Source: Undaria pinnatifida (taxonomy: Eukaryota; Sar; Phaeophyceae; Laminariales; Alariaceae). From it: 64,000 nucleotides of DNA. Made by a program: the position numbers and the translations under genes. The DNA lies in contig JABAKD010000020.1 in the NCBI GenBank assembly GCA_012845835.1, positions 13,754,268 to 13,818,267 on the forward strand. The letters run 5' to 3'. This document shows positions 11,501 to 21,659 of the stretch, piece by piece (position 1 is the first letter of the stretch; every line of letters begins with the position of its first letter). The notes beneath the pieces were generated by a model. It saw only the letters and a list, made by a program, of their open reading frames with translations. It was not told where the DNA came from and did no database searches.

Positions 11501-14500
11501 GTCGTGGTCTCGCCTTATTGCGGCACTCTTCAAGACGGAGCCCCAGTTTAGCGCGGGAGACATCCGGCGCTAGGATTGCACCGGGAGTTTCTGAGCTCCC
11601 TAAAATGACACGAGGAACTCAACACCTCACCCGAAACCTTGACTTTGAAGGCGTTTTTTCGCGCAATCCGACCAACATGTCTATGTTCTAGTCCTGATAC
11701 CGAAACCTTGACTTTGAAGGCGTTTTTTCGCGCAACCCGACCAACATGTCTATGTTCTAGTCCTGTCACGGACATCCGCTGTTAGCAGGGTGAGTGATCG
11801 AGCGAAAAAGGGGGGGGGGGGGAAGCACCTGCCTTCATTTAATAGCGGTAGCGTTTGGCTCAGGTTTATTTCGTTGGCTGGTCTTACCGAGCGTACAGAC
11901 TCTCTCAATCGAACACAGTCGGAGGGCAGGATTCTCGAGTTCGCCTGATAGGTGGCGGTCGATGCCTTCCTTTTTTCTGTGTGGTGATTTTGTTCAGCCT
12001 GTTAACAATGGATCTCCGTGCTAAGACAGAAACATAGTCGAAAAAAATGTCATGCTTTTACGGATGGTTCCAGACTTGAGAAGATCAGCTTTTTTTTTTA
12101 GGTTCCTCGATTAGGGAGCCTAAGACACTCTCCCAAAAAAAAAGGTTTGGAGCAAAAAACAAAAAAACTGTCATGATCCCGGATGAAAAATCCAATTGGT
12201 CTATGTAGTACACAGAAACGAAAATCATCACGCAAAGGAAAATGGCTAATTTTCGACGATTTCGGATTGAGGAGCCCTTCGTCATTCAGGAAATATTTGA
12301 GAAGAAAGTGCTACCTCTATTGTTGGATGCATCGATGACTCGCCATAAAATTCGCTTGTCGCGGCCTCGTCCTGCGGAGCACCGCATCACCGCATCCACC
12401 GTCATCCAAAGAATGTTGAGGGTCCTCGCACTGGTTCGGTTAAGTCCATCTATACAATCAGCAAGGCATCGCGCTAACTACGGTCTCACTCTAGTGCGGG
12501 TGGTCCCACTTCAGTGCGGGTGGTCCCACTTTAGTGCGGGTGGTCCCACTTTTAATGCGGGTGGCCCCACTCTATTGCGGGGGGTCCTAGTGCGGGTGGT
12601 TTCACTTTAGTGCGGATGGTTCCACGTTCGTGTCGGTGGTCCCAATTTAGTGCGGGTCCCCCTTTAGTGCAGGTTGTCTCACTTTAGGGCGGGTGGTCCC
12701 AACCTAGTGCGGGTGATCCCTCTTCAGTGTGGGTGGTCCCAATTTAGTGCGGTTGGTCCCACTTTAGTCCGGATGGTCCCACTTTAGTGCCGGTGGCTCC
12801 ACTATAGTGCGGGCGGTCCCACTTTAGTGCCGGTGGCTCCACTTTAGTGCCGGTGGTTCCACTTTAGTGCGGGTGGTCCCAATTTCGTGTGGGTGATCCC
12901 ACTGTAGCGCGGGCGATCCAACTTTAGTGCGGGTGATCCCACTTTAGTGCGAGTGGTCTCACTTTAGTGCGGGTGGTCCCATTTTAGTGCGGGTGGTACC
13001 AATTTAGTGCGAGTGGGCCCGTTTTAGTGCGGATGGTCTCACTGTAGTGCGGGCGGTCCCACTTTGGTGCCGGTGGTCCTACTTTAGTGCGGGTGGTCTC
13101 ACTTTAGTGCAGGTGGTCCCAATTTAGTGCGGGTGGTCCCAATTTAGTGCGGGGGGGCCCGCTTTCGTGCGGATGGTCTCGCTTTAGTGCAATTGGTCTC
13201 ACTTTAGTGCGGGTGGTCCCAGTTTAGCGCGGGTGGTCAGGATTCAGTGCGGGTGGTCCCACTTTAGTGTGGGTATGTTCGTCTAGCAGGGCACCGCACT
13301 GACGAGGGACCACGACTATGATAGAGATGATGATGATGATGACGATGGCGATGGTAGTGATGATGATGATGATGATGATGACGATGGCGATGGTAGTGAT
13401 GATGATGATGATGACGATGACGATGATGATGACGATGGTGATCTCCTAAAAAGGTTTATTCCCCTGAAGATATGTAGCCCACGGCAACAAAAAAAGGCTA
13501 AAAGGAAACAAAGCATCCCCCGATGATGGAAGGCAACAAAAAAACAAGTACGAAAAACTCTTACGTGCACCGCAGTATTATAGTATATATCAACGCGCGA
13601 AAGGGTATGGCACTCGTACAGGCTGCGGCATACTACCCTGTAATACTATCCTGTACCACTGGCGAACCGAATAATGCCACGAAACTGGTTCATGGTATCA
13701 CACTTTACACCCGAAAAGAACTATGCGATATACAGACTAGTCTTCTTGCTACAACGGGTATACCTTGGGAAATGGCTCGACCGCGTCCAGAGCAGCATGG
13801 TGCACTTCCCTCGCCTGCACGAAACTCCTGATCACGTCACCGTTCGCCGAAAAAGCTTCCAGGAGGAACCGAACCAGATACCTGCATCATCACCGAGTTG
13901 TGCAAGCCCCGCGGTTGCTATGCGGGGTCCGCGGGGTAGAAAGAGGACGTCTGCGAGCGTGCCAATTCCTGGGTCTACATACCGTAAACGCAACGGCCGG
14001 GTGCGTTGTTTACAGGCGTGCCAATCGCAACCATTCAAAACTGTTACGATTTCGTTTGGTCGATGTCAGTCATTTTTCCCGCTGATGCGTACCAATTACG
14101 GCAATGCCACCGCCGCCGCCACCCCCACCCGGCTGGCTCGATCGGAAGCGACATTCAGGCGAAATGTTGTGAGTTTGCTGCAGTACGTCAATATCGGTCG
14201 TGTTTTCTTGCTTTGTGCTGTGCCTTGCAATGTCTGCGGTGGTGGTGGCGGTAAGGAGCATCGTCGTAGTCGTTTTTTTCTCCGTATGCGTGACTGCCAA
14301 AAAGGTTTGTAGCACGGTGTTGCCGTTTCTTGACCATGTTGGGTAAGGATGCACGTGTACGGTAGCATCGTGTCGCAAGAGCTCACACGGTGCTTCGCGC
14401 CCCAAGTATTGTCTCAGAGCAGCCAGTAGAAAAATCAAAATATTGCTGCCAATTTTCCTCTTGCCGAGAGCTGCTAGAAGTAGTACTAGTCCTGTCTTGC

Positions 14501-17500
14501 CTGACCATGTTGGGTAGGCCGCACGTGTAGAGCAGGAGGGCGCAAGCCGACAAGGTATGGAGCGACACCCCGCTCACGCTCGTGCACTCCAGGACGACCA
14601 GCTCCGCCGTGCCCTGAACCTTCTCCAGCCAGAGAAAAATAACGTACGGCGGCGGGGGCGCATGCTGTAGTAGACGTCGCGCCTACGTTTTCCAAGGCTC
14701 TTCATTAGACATAATAGGACCTATGCAATTCATTCAAAAACTGGTCATTGGAAAAAAGAACGAAGGTGCAACACGCTGAACTGTAGCGATCCCATGAGCT
14801 ATGATTGGTATAGTATAGCGAATGATGGTGTAAAAACACTAAATGTTACCTGGTATGCTGTTAAGAACAAAAAATAAATGGGTAGTTCTCAGTTGAGGCG
14901 AGCCCCCCCCTCCCCGCCAGTCGAAACAACTCCCTATTGTAGCAGGTGTCTGGGGACACAAAAAAAAAGTTCGAACTGAAAAACGCCTTCCATATCAATC
15001 AGTGCTGCACCCAGGGGGAGGGTCAACGCTATGGGACGAAAGTGGCCTCCATTTTTAGCTACCGAACGACCCTGTATCTCATCAAAAAACAGATTTACCA
15101 ACAGTAATGGTTTGCCGGCGCAGCGTAGCAAACGATTACATGGTTTGTGGTGGTGCTTATTGCCTAAACGAGAACGGCGAAAGCTTAGCACTGCAAAGGA
15201 ATCGGGTAGCCACACCACCGTACCCTTGGTGGGGGAGAACGTGTCGGCAGCGCGCGCCAACCACGACGGACAACGCCCCCTCTAAGCTTCTTCATTATCG
15301 CCAAGCGCAACAGGCCTGTTGCAATCAGTTATGTACCGCTTGTCTTCTTGGCGTGTTCTAGCACTGGCTCTAAAGGTACAACGATTCGGTTTTCGTCAAA
15401 AGTAAGAATGGAGGCGTGCTTTACCGACGAATGGCCGTACATAGTAGAAATATGGTTGTAGTATAAGTAATAGCATTATAATGTTAATAGCATTAATAAC
15501 AAATAGTACTAACAGGATTAACAGAAACTGCTGTGCGAATTGTGTGCCTCTTATCTGCTTTAGCTGGACACCGTACGGAGTTCACTCGGCTCTCACCCGT
15601 TTCCCACATCATCACCTACTTCGATGTATATCATGTGCATCTGAGGGGAGAGGATCCCAACGAAAAATACCGGACACTGCCAAGTATGCAGACCAAACAC
15701 ATTACTTTGATTGTTGTATTTACCATCCGACAATGTCCAGCATGAACTCCAACATCGATCAGTCATAATACGTTCCCAGAAAGAAGATAACCGAGCGTAA
15801 ATGCTTACCAAAAGGCCCGCAAAACAGCCTTATGGCCACGAGCACCACTTGCAAGCCTGTTTAGCCGCCGCCGGCCATAGCATCGTCTCTACGCTTGCAG
15901 CCCTGTGTCTGCCGGCACATCATGAAATATGTTGCTATAGATTTTTGTCCTATCACACGAGCTCCAAAGCATATATTTTGCTGGTTATGTAGCGCCATCC
16001 ACTGCACTACCGAATCACTATGGCTACCTTGTCTAGTGGGTAACGCTGCACAACCCACACATCAATGATCAGAAGGTGTAAAAATCAACCTTGTGGCTGA
16101 AAACACCATACCTGAGGGGGGAATCCCAAGAAATAACACCAAACGTGGTGGTTGTACTCCTTTCGCGATTCGGTTGCCCAGTTGTCGTTCCAATCGAACA
16201 TCGGTATTAGCGCCCGCACGATGCTGGCGGTCACGGGTATGTAAGCCAGGTGTAGGAAAAACAGGCAGGCGCGGCCTTTCATCTTCACCACGTGTTTCTG
16301 CATTCGTTGGCGTGCATCGTAACGTTCGTATTCATCCGGGAGGCGTTTTTAGCAGCGAACAGAGGGGTTAATGGAGGATATGCAGCATGTGCGTGAGACG
16401 TGTTTGCGACGTGTTTAATGGTACTGTCAGACATGTGTCGGTTAGAGATACACAAGCAAGACAAACCTCAGATCGCGCATCTGTTAGGTATGCATCATAA
16501 TCACTGAGAAAACAGTGGACTGTACGACGCGGTCTTTCATCTTCATCACGCGGTTCTGCAATGGTGCGCACCATCTGTATGCTATTTTGAAAAAAACTTC
16601 TAAACTCGTCAGCTGGGAGTTTGATAAGTTTAGGGTCGACACCCATTTTTGCAAGCTATTTTCCCGGAAGACGTGCGTAGCGGAGGACAGAGAGACTATG
16701 CAGCGCATGTTGCGACGTATTCACGAGTATTGTCATGAGTGTAATGATATAGATGCACAAGTCAGACGGTCCGATACTGTGCTTTTTTGTAGATATGCAT
16801 CACGATGCGGATTATAGGTTGCATATGTCTCTTGGAGCTATGTAGGCGCTCGATCTCACCATCGCAATCATGAAGGAGAACTCCGCGCCGTGCTTCGTGG
16901 CACTGCGAAAGTACAGGTGGATCAAGAATGATAGCAGCACGACGAAGAGCCACGAGACCGTTATCAGCGTTCCGCCGACCACGATGACTGCGGTAATCAC
17001 GTCTGGCGGGAAGACGACGGACCCGTAGTACGCCAGCGCTGCAAACACCCCGTAACACAGGGACAGGTTAAACACGTACCACGGCAGGGTCAGCCGGAAC
17101 CAATGCGTCAAGAAACTGCGCTGCCACTTCTCCTTCGGCTTTTGGCTCGTGTAGTCCGGCATCTGGAGGACGAAGAACAGAACGAAAACGGCGACCAAGA
17201 CCGCGCTCATCTCCACACCGTACCCGACCACATCCCGAAAAAACCACAACCCTAGCCCCTCACTTCCCAACGAGAGCGAGAGTGCGGTCCCCACGCGCCG
17301 AACCAGGATAAGCAAGGGCCATCGCAGGTACTCGGTCGTAAACCAAGTCCAGCCCCATGTCTGGAGAAACAGCGGGGGCCACCCAGCGCCGTCCACATCG
17401 AGCACGAGGGCCAAAAGCTGTACGAAAATGGCGACGCGTTCCGCCTTGAACCAGACAGAGCCTCCGCTAAGCATGTTGTGGTTATGGTCGTCGGTGCAGG

Positions 17501-18278
17501 TGCTAGTGGTACCGATGTCGTCGTCACCCCCGTCTTGCGCAGCAGCATCGTCGTCGTTATCACGCTTTTGAGCTTTTTCTAGTTCTGTTGCTGCGGTGAG
17601 GGTCGAGGCGGCGGCGCCCCCTTGCCCATCGCAATAACTTTTTCTGCCATCATTCGTGATATTGTCGAGGTTAACACTGGGCGTCGTCGGCGATGCCACT
17701 TCTTCGGAAGTTGCCGGTGTTACCAGGGCCGGGTCGTCTCGCATCGTCCTGCTGTCATATATGTCGAGGGGACCACCGGAGCCGCCGGAGCCTCCGAAAT
17801 CGCCGGCGTCAGGCGGCGTGATGGCAGTGGCTACTACTGCCACCTCTTCCACCGCGTGTACGTCGGTGTCAGACATCGACTGGTTATTTCCTTTCTGCTC
17901 CGTGGCGGGGGTAGATACACAATCGGTAGACGCTACTGGTATTGATCCTTCGGTACCCTTGTCTCTAACACTTGTTACAGAGTCGGTGCGTGCGACGTGA
18001 GGGCCTGCCATCTCAATCGGCTTGCTACCGCTGTTGACATTGCTCGTTCTCCTTGGCGTGTTCGTGTTTTCTCTTTTCGCGATGCTACCGTTCTCTGCGG
18101 TTTCCTTCTGATGCTCGTTGTCTGCCTCAACGTTGCTGTCGCTTTCCTCTGGACGGCAAATTGGGACCGGGAGCCCCGTCGGTGTGTTGCTGGCACCGTC
18201 GTGCCTGTCTTCGCCTGGTCCAGGAAGCCCCACGTGAACCTTGGGCCGCTTGACCCGCTTGTACTTCTTGACGCGCAT
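5450..18278 (-). CDS. Multi-pass membrane protein, 8 exons, ~1151 aa (receptor/TRP-like architecture)
   Basis: Exons (minus strand): 18278-16860, 16297-16112, 14613-14501, 13881-13764, 10332-9308, 8704-8515, 7610-7350, 5593-5450. Phases agree at all seven junctions, giving 1151 codons to a TAA. Residues 1 to about 265 are polar, acidic and Ser/Thr-rich (probably disordered, cytoplasmic). From about 275 on there are roughly ten hydrophobic segments, broken by a Gly-rich insertion encoded by exon 5. Landmarks are the pattern W-P-P-L-F-L in the first hydrophobic block, an E-C...H...LYTCGLP segment (exon 3), YLWESYTW before a helix pair (exon 6) and EPFLYRNEALLDC (exon 7). This order resembles the membrane domain at the C-terminus of large stramenopile and protist receptor/TRP-like proteins; that is inference from pattern. 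Function is unknown. The first ATG has an in-frame stop 16 codons upstream, but a possible acceptor lies between them, so an upstream exon with an ectodomain is not excluded. Confidence 0.72.
5718..5805 (+). repeat. Dispersed ~85-bp repeat (family R2), copy 1
   Basis: Starts near CAGCTGTGAGATCGA and ends CTTTGCAAGCTGTGTGTGATA. Related copies: 16605-16675, 24658-24715, 36275-36352, 55030-55110, and 49572-49648 on the minus strand. I see no coding capacity. Confidence 0.6.
5828..6005. repeat. Perfect-class tandem duplication, 2 x 89 bp
   Basis: AAGCAGGATATAC starts at 5828 and again at 5917; the units differ at only a few positions, so the duplication is recent. It lies in the intron between exons 7 and 8 of the membrane gene. 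Confidence 0.85.
6838..7090. repeat. (CCCT)n-type polypyrimidine tract, ~250 bp
   Basis: Almost pure C/T on the plus strand (tetranucleotide CCCT with minor variants and a C-run near 6920), so G/A-rich in the transcript of the membrane gene, whose last intron it occupies. Such mirror-symmetric tracts can form triplex DNA. Confidence 0.9.
7350..7610 (-). CDS. Membrane gene exon 7 (87 codons)
   Basis: Acceptor CTTTCAG and donor CAG|GTATTT, phase 0. It encodes AEPFLYRNEALLDCGLR and then three hydrophobic segments ending DDRVNDLLFRQ. The join to exon 6 (..LATFQ|AEPFLYRNEALL..) matches the helix-then-P-F/Y-x-s-x-x-L pattern of this membrane domain, which supports direct splicing. Confidence 0.75.
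8040..8180 (-). repeat. C-tailed dispersed repeat (family R1), partial
   Basis: Contains the family core read on this strand: GCATGAAATGAG followed by a C-run, preceded by GTCTCTATG..CACACGACCAT and CCCGGCTTTG. A second C-run flanks the other side (8041-8064). Confidence 0.6.
8205..8290 (-). pseudogene. Decayed copy of membrane gene exon 6 3' half
   Basis: On the minus strand the bases align with the last about 75 bases of exon 6 and its donor (shared GGGTCCGGC.ACGAC and CTCGTC blocks, then GTCT). The true junction joins exon 6 to exon 7 with a better protein fit, so this copy is read as a duplicated exon edge and not a coding exon. Confidence 0.55.
8515..8704 (-). CDS. Membrane gene exon 6 (190 nt)
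   Basis: Acceptor ACCGCAG and donor CAG|GTCTCA. It encodes WESVVDTSGLVYLWESYTW and two hydrophobic helices (LERLLFVSAILVSRQLG, LLVGALILATFQ). A decayed copy of its 3' half lies at 8205-8290 in the following intron. Confidence 0.75.
9308..10332 (-). CDS. Membrane gene exon 5 (1025 nt), Gly-rich insertion
   Basis: Acceptor ACCGCAG and donor GTGAGT. It begins DAVWLARRRLEVEIAWQAVN and ends ALSDFESDHSLEIT. Between these lies a low-complexity region with a run of more than 20 Gly encoded by a (CCT)n microsatellite at 9963-10025, then a Lys/Arg/Ser-rich stretch. The microsatellite makes the Gly run likely to vary in length between individuals. Confidence 0.75.
10495..10612 (+). repeat. C-tailed dispersed repeat (R1), partial
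   Basis: Carries the R1 core: TAGACCCTCGC, AATGCCAGGACGGAACAC, GGGTTTTCTCCGACCAGAC, ATTGCTTGCACCGAGCGCC. Lies in the membrane gene intron between exons 4 and 5. Confidence 0.65.
11631..11768. repeat. Tandem duplication, 2 x 69 bp
   Basis: The unit starting CCGAAACCTTGACTTTGAAG occurs at 11631 and 11700 with very few differences. A diverged inverted relative lies at 6360-6430 (shared GGGTGAGATATTGAGTTCCT type), so this is part of a dispersed family. Confidence 0.85.
12490..13285. repeat. 20-bp minisatellite, ~40 units
   Basis: Consensus unit ACTTTAGTGCGGGTGGTCCC, repeated head to tail with point differences for about 800 bp in the membrane gene intron between exons 4 and 5. The units differ from each other and there are no unique spacers, so this is not a CRISPR array. 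Confidence 0.9.
13320..13440. repeat. (GAT)n microsatellite
   Basis: Imperfect GAT/GAC/GGC trinucleotide array, intronic in the membrane gene. Confidence 0.85.
13764..13881 (-). CDS. Membrane gene exon 4 (118 nt)
   Basis: Acceptor GATGCAG and donor AAG|GTATAC. It encodes YLVRFLLEAFSANGDVIRSF through VEPFPK. The first base completes the Arg codon split at exon 3. Confidence 0.6.
14501..14613 (-). CDS. Membrane gene exon 3 (113 nt), predicted GC donor
   Basis: Acceptor GGTTCAG, phase 0, matching exon 2. It encodes GTAELVVLECTS...LHTLSACALLLYTCGLPNMVR. The only donor that gives the phase needed by exon 4 while keeping the LYTCGLP segment is AG|GCAAGA, a GC-AG intron with the strong consensus typical of that class. 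Confidence 0.6.
16112..16297 (-). CDS. Membrane gene exon 2 (62 codons)
   Basis: Acceptor TGCAG and donor CAG|GTATGG, phase 0 on both sides. It encodes KHVVKMKGR, a membrane segment (ACLFFLHLAYIPVTASIV) and a soluble stretch ending GFPPQ. Its 5' edge is duplicated upstream at 16484-16810. Confidence 0.75.
16484..16810 (-). pseudogene. Decayed duplicate of membrane gene exon 2 5' edge
   Basis: A tandem copy of about 300 bp containing an intact-looking acceptor (TTGCAG, pseudo-exon start 16555) and 30 bases of exon start, 25 of them identical to the true exon 2. The frame would read NRVMKMKDR. Flanking intron sequence is duplicated too (ATGATGCATA-type block near 16490 and 16800). Confidence 0.65.
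16860..18278 (-). CDS. Membrane gene exon 1 (473 codons)
   Basis: Starts MRVKKYKRVKRPK and ends ...EFSFMIAM at a GTGAGA donor (phase 0). It carries the disordered N-terminus with a DNDDDAAAQDGGDDD acidic run and about five hydrophobic segments, the last being VITAVIVVGGTLITVSWLFV. The long uninterrupted frame has strong coding character against its neighbours. Confidence 0.8.
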
Positions 18279-20244
18279 AATGGCGAACCGATATACCAGG
18301 TACTCTGTTGGATGTGTGTGTCAATATTCCGCAGGCAAGATTAGAAGTCAGTACGATGCTCTTAACCCCTTTGAGACCTCGGAGTGAATAATTTACGACG
18401 AAAATTGACGATTACGGCATCGACCACTGCTAGTTGGCGATTACTTCGTATAAAATTGGGATCCGAACGATGACGCCAACAATGCAAAGACCCGTACGGG
18501 ATGGGCGCAGCATGATCCTACTGGTATTGTTGCGCGCTCACGCTACTCGTGGACGCTTGAAAATGTCACAATCGTCGATTTTTTTGTCACCAGAGTGTAC
18601 ACACGGGTCCCAAAAAGGTCAATAGGTCGGTGGCCGTTATATTAAGGAACGTACGGTGTTTTTTCGGGTTGACGTGTTTTTATTCTCAGTTCCCACGCGA
18701 TAGGGTTTCTGGAGCAAGAACAACAAAACGAGTGTCTGTCTGCATTTATGTACAATAAAGATACACAGGAGTTCCGACTCATTTAACTGCTGTACGGCTT
18801 ACAGGGTACGTACGATCACTCGTACATTTTATTGAAACCAGCACGTACGGCTACTGCCGTGCGGTTGAGTATATATATGATGTACGACGTAGCATGATAC
18901 AGCAGTCGTAGTACACTCGGGCTACTGCTGCTGTCCGTGTACGTGCTTCGTGCGTGAGAATCGAGCAAATGAGCGCTCGCTCAGCCGTGAATGTTCGAAT
19001 ACGTACCTACATGATAATGTACCTCGCGCTCGAAAGCAATCTAAAGAAAGACGCCGACCGTACGAGCATCCTGACTCAAGAGGGTATCGATCATTCGAAC
19101 GCGTCGGGATCGGGGCAACTCAGCGCTTGCGACGTACTGGTAAATACACGCTTGCTCTGATTGGCATACACATTGTACGTCATTGCACAACCAAGTTTAC
19201 TACAAACAAACACGCATGTCACATCATACATACCAGCGACACTTGCTTGCAGCTAACAGTCCCTCTTGTCACCCATTATTGCTCCAGGTTCCATTAATAG
19301 GCAAGTTTTCGCGACGCATATGATGAAAACCGAAACCATTCGGATGGCGCTCGGTAGGTGGCATCTGCTTGCAGACATTCGTTGATAACTCTAAACGAAT
19401 CTACCATACAGCAGCATCCAAAGCAAATAGCACTGTACCGTGCATACACTCTGTGCGTCGTGCTCGCGTTCTAGACCGCGACAGAGGCGAGCGTAAGCGT
19501 ACCTTTCGGCCGGCTTTCGACGACATTGCGGCGAGTTTAAAAATCGGACCACAAAATTACAAGTTCTTGGTTTTGAAACTGTAAGCCAGTCTAAACGCCT
19601 CGTTGTATATGAAAACCGAATTGTTTGTCCTTTGGTTTCATCAGATCTCCCATGATTTTTTTCGACCTCTACGTACAAGGGAAGAACCAAAAAAAAATGT
19701 ACGAAAACTTGAGTGTTCAAATAAAAAAGTTATTGGTCCCAATAAAAAACAAGCGGTCATCTTCTCACAACGAGAAGAGCGGTTGTGTTTTGCGCGGCGC
19801 GTACTGTTTACTCATTCAACACGGGCAGCTACTGTAGCAGCTCAGCTCCTCTCCGCGTCTCGAGCAGGGCAAAGCGCACCGCAAGGCACCACCACTGCCC
19901 AGCCTTATTCTGCATCGCGACGCAACGCCAACTCGCGGTTCATAGGTCGAGGTGCACCGAGACCTGCACATTTTTTTTGCACCCATAAAAACTTCAAGTA
20001 GGGGTTGGTTGGGCTGGGAGTGTTGGGAGTATTTTTGTGTTGGAGTATTTTTGGTCTCTTTCAAAAACGATTTTAAAACCACAACACCACCACATCACAA
20101 GTCAAGTACCAGCGCCAACCTCAGCGCTATCCACGGCACCACCGCACCAGCAACCCAGCGACGAGCTACTAGTGCCGCGGTAGCACTGGGCCTTCGGAGA
20201 GTGCGCCGACAGGGCTCGCGAGGGCGACGCGGACGAGCGCCGCC
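18279..20244. promoter_or_regulatory. Divergent intergenic region: membrane gene and CEP44
   Basis: The two start codons face away from each other across about 1.97 kb with no supportable exon between them, so both promoters probably lie here. Several T/A-rich patches are present (for example ATATATAT near 18871), but I cannot assign a TATA box or start site. A single foldback-type arm starts at 18360. Confidence 0.4.
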
Positions 20245-20610
20245 ATGACATCACACCAAAATGCCGCGAAAAGGCTTAAAGCGCTCTTGCGACGAACGCA
20301 CTTTCCTGTTGCGCGGTTGAGACAAGTCCAGGCAACATCAGCGCAAGGCTCGGCGGGAAACGGCAGTGGCGGCGGTGGCGGCGGCGGAGGGGGAGGGGGA
20401 GGAGGGAACCCTTGGGACGGCATCGTCAGCGGGGACCCGAGGGCAGCGCTGATCGTCCTGCACTGGACGCTGCTGGACATGTCGCCTTTGTTCGCGTCGC
20501 TTCTGCTGGATCGAGACTACTCCGGGCTCCACAGTTTGACGGATTTCAAGTTCGTTTCGAAGAGCTTGAGAATGCTCAGGGATGAGTTCAATTGCAGACC
20601 ACAGCTCACG
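20245..20610 (+). CDS. CEP44: CEP44 exon 1 (122 codons)
   Basis: Starts MTSHQNAAKRLKALLRRTH and ends CRPQLT at donor ACG|GTGAGT, phase 0. A run of 13 Gly (20360-20405) sits inside the globular domain, an insertion not found in the animal protein. Confidence 0.9.
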
Positions 20611-21626
20611 GTGAGTAAATATTAAGCATGCCTGCTTACTGCATAGCTATGTAGGGTAGGGTAGGATAAGTGGGGCTGTCGGGGCTGCCTTCTCGTGTTG
20701 TAGCCACGTGTTTGGTGTCGCGGGCGCACCGCCGCCTTGGATTAATTTTATACACACATCCCTCGTTGGTCCTCCACGTCACGCGCCATCGGTAAATTAT
20801 GGTCGTTTTTTGCCTTTGGTTCTCACTTTATTTGCAGATTTCGCTCGCGCCTAATCTGGATTTTGCTTTTGCTTTTGCGTGCTCTCTCTCCATACACGAG
20901 ATATATAGATAAATTAAAACAAACCCAGCTGTGGTAGGCACGTGCCCTAGTGGTGCTTGCATAGTGCAGGTCTTACCCCCGCGAGCGCAGGGTGCTGTCT
21001 CGCTGGAGTGCATGAACGCCAGTACTTGCTTGCCCACCTGCCTGCCTACATCATCTCTGCGCTGCTCGCGTTTTTTTGTTTTCGGGTCTTTCATGAAACT
21101 ATAGTTTAATCTGCTTGTTATTTCAAATACGTTTGGCAGAGTTCGACTGGTTGAATAGTCGATATTATACTGAAATCGATGAAGCATATTTTCGAGACTA
21201 GATATCGCTCCGAATCGATGAGGCTTCTTTGGTTGACTTGTGTCCAATGCTGTCGTGAGATGGATGGATGGAAAATTCCAGATGTCAACAAACCTCCGTT
21301 GTTGGCCACAGGTAGCACGGCTCGCTCGCTAATTGCGTTTGCCTATGGGCTTGTATCTCATGCCTCCTGCTATGCCATGTCATGCTTGCATTGTGGTGGT
21401 GGTGCCTATGCACGTGCTGTAGTTGTCGCCGGGTTAGTTTCGCCGTGCCCCCCCCGCACCGGGTGATGTGGCGCGTACAGAAGAGGGTGCCGCCTAAATT
21501 CGTCGATATTTTTTTTTTGCAATATTTTTGAACCAAAGGCAAAAAACCCAGGGGCGCAAACAATATATTTGTGGTCGCGCGATCTTTTGGATGTTGTGCC
21601 TTGTGGAAATATGGCAACACACATGG

Positions 21627-21659
<33 letters not shown>

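Noticed and set aside
12490-13285. Regular short repeats resembling a CRISPR array
   Set aside because: Units are directly adjacent with no unique spacers, and the context is a eukaryotic intron.
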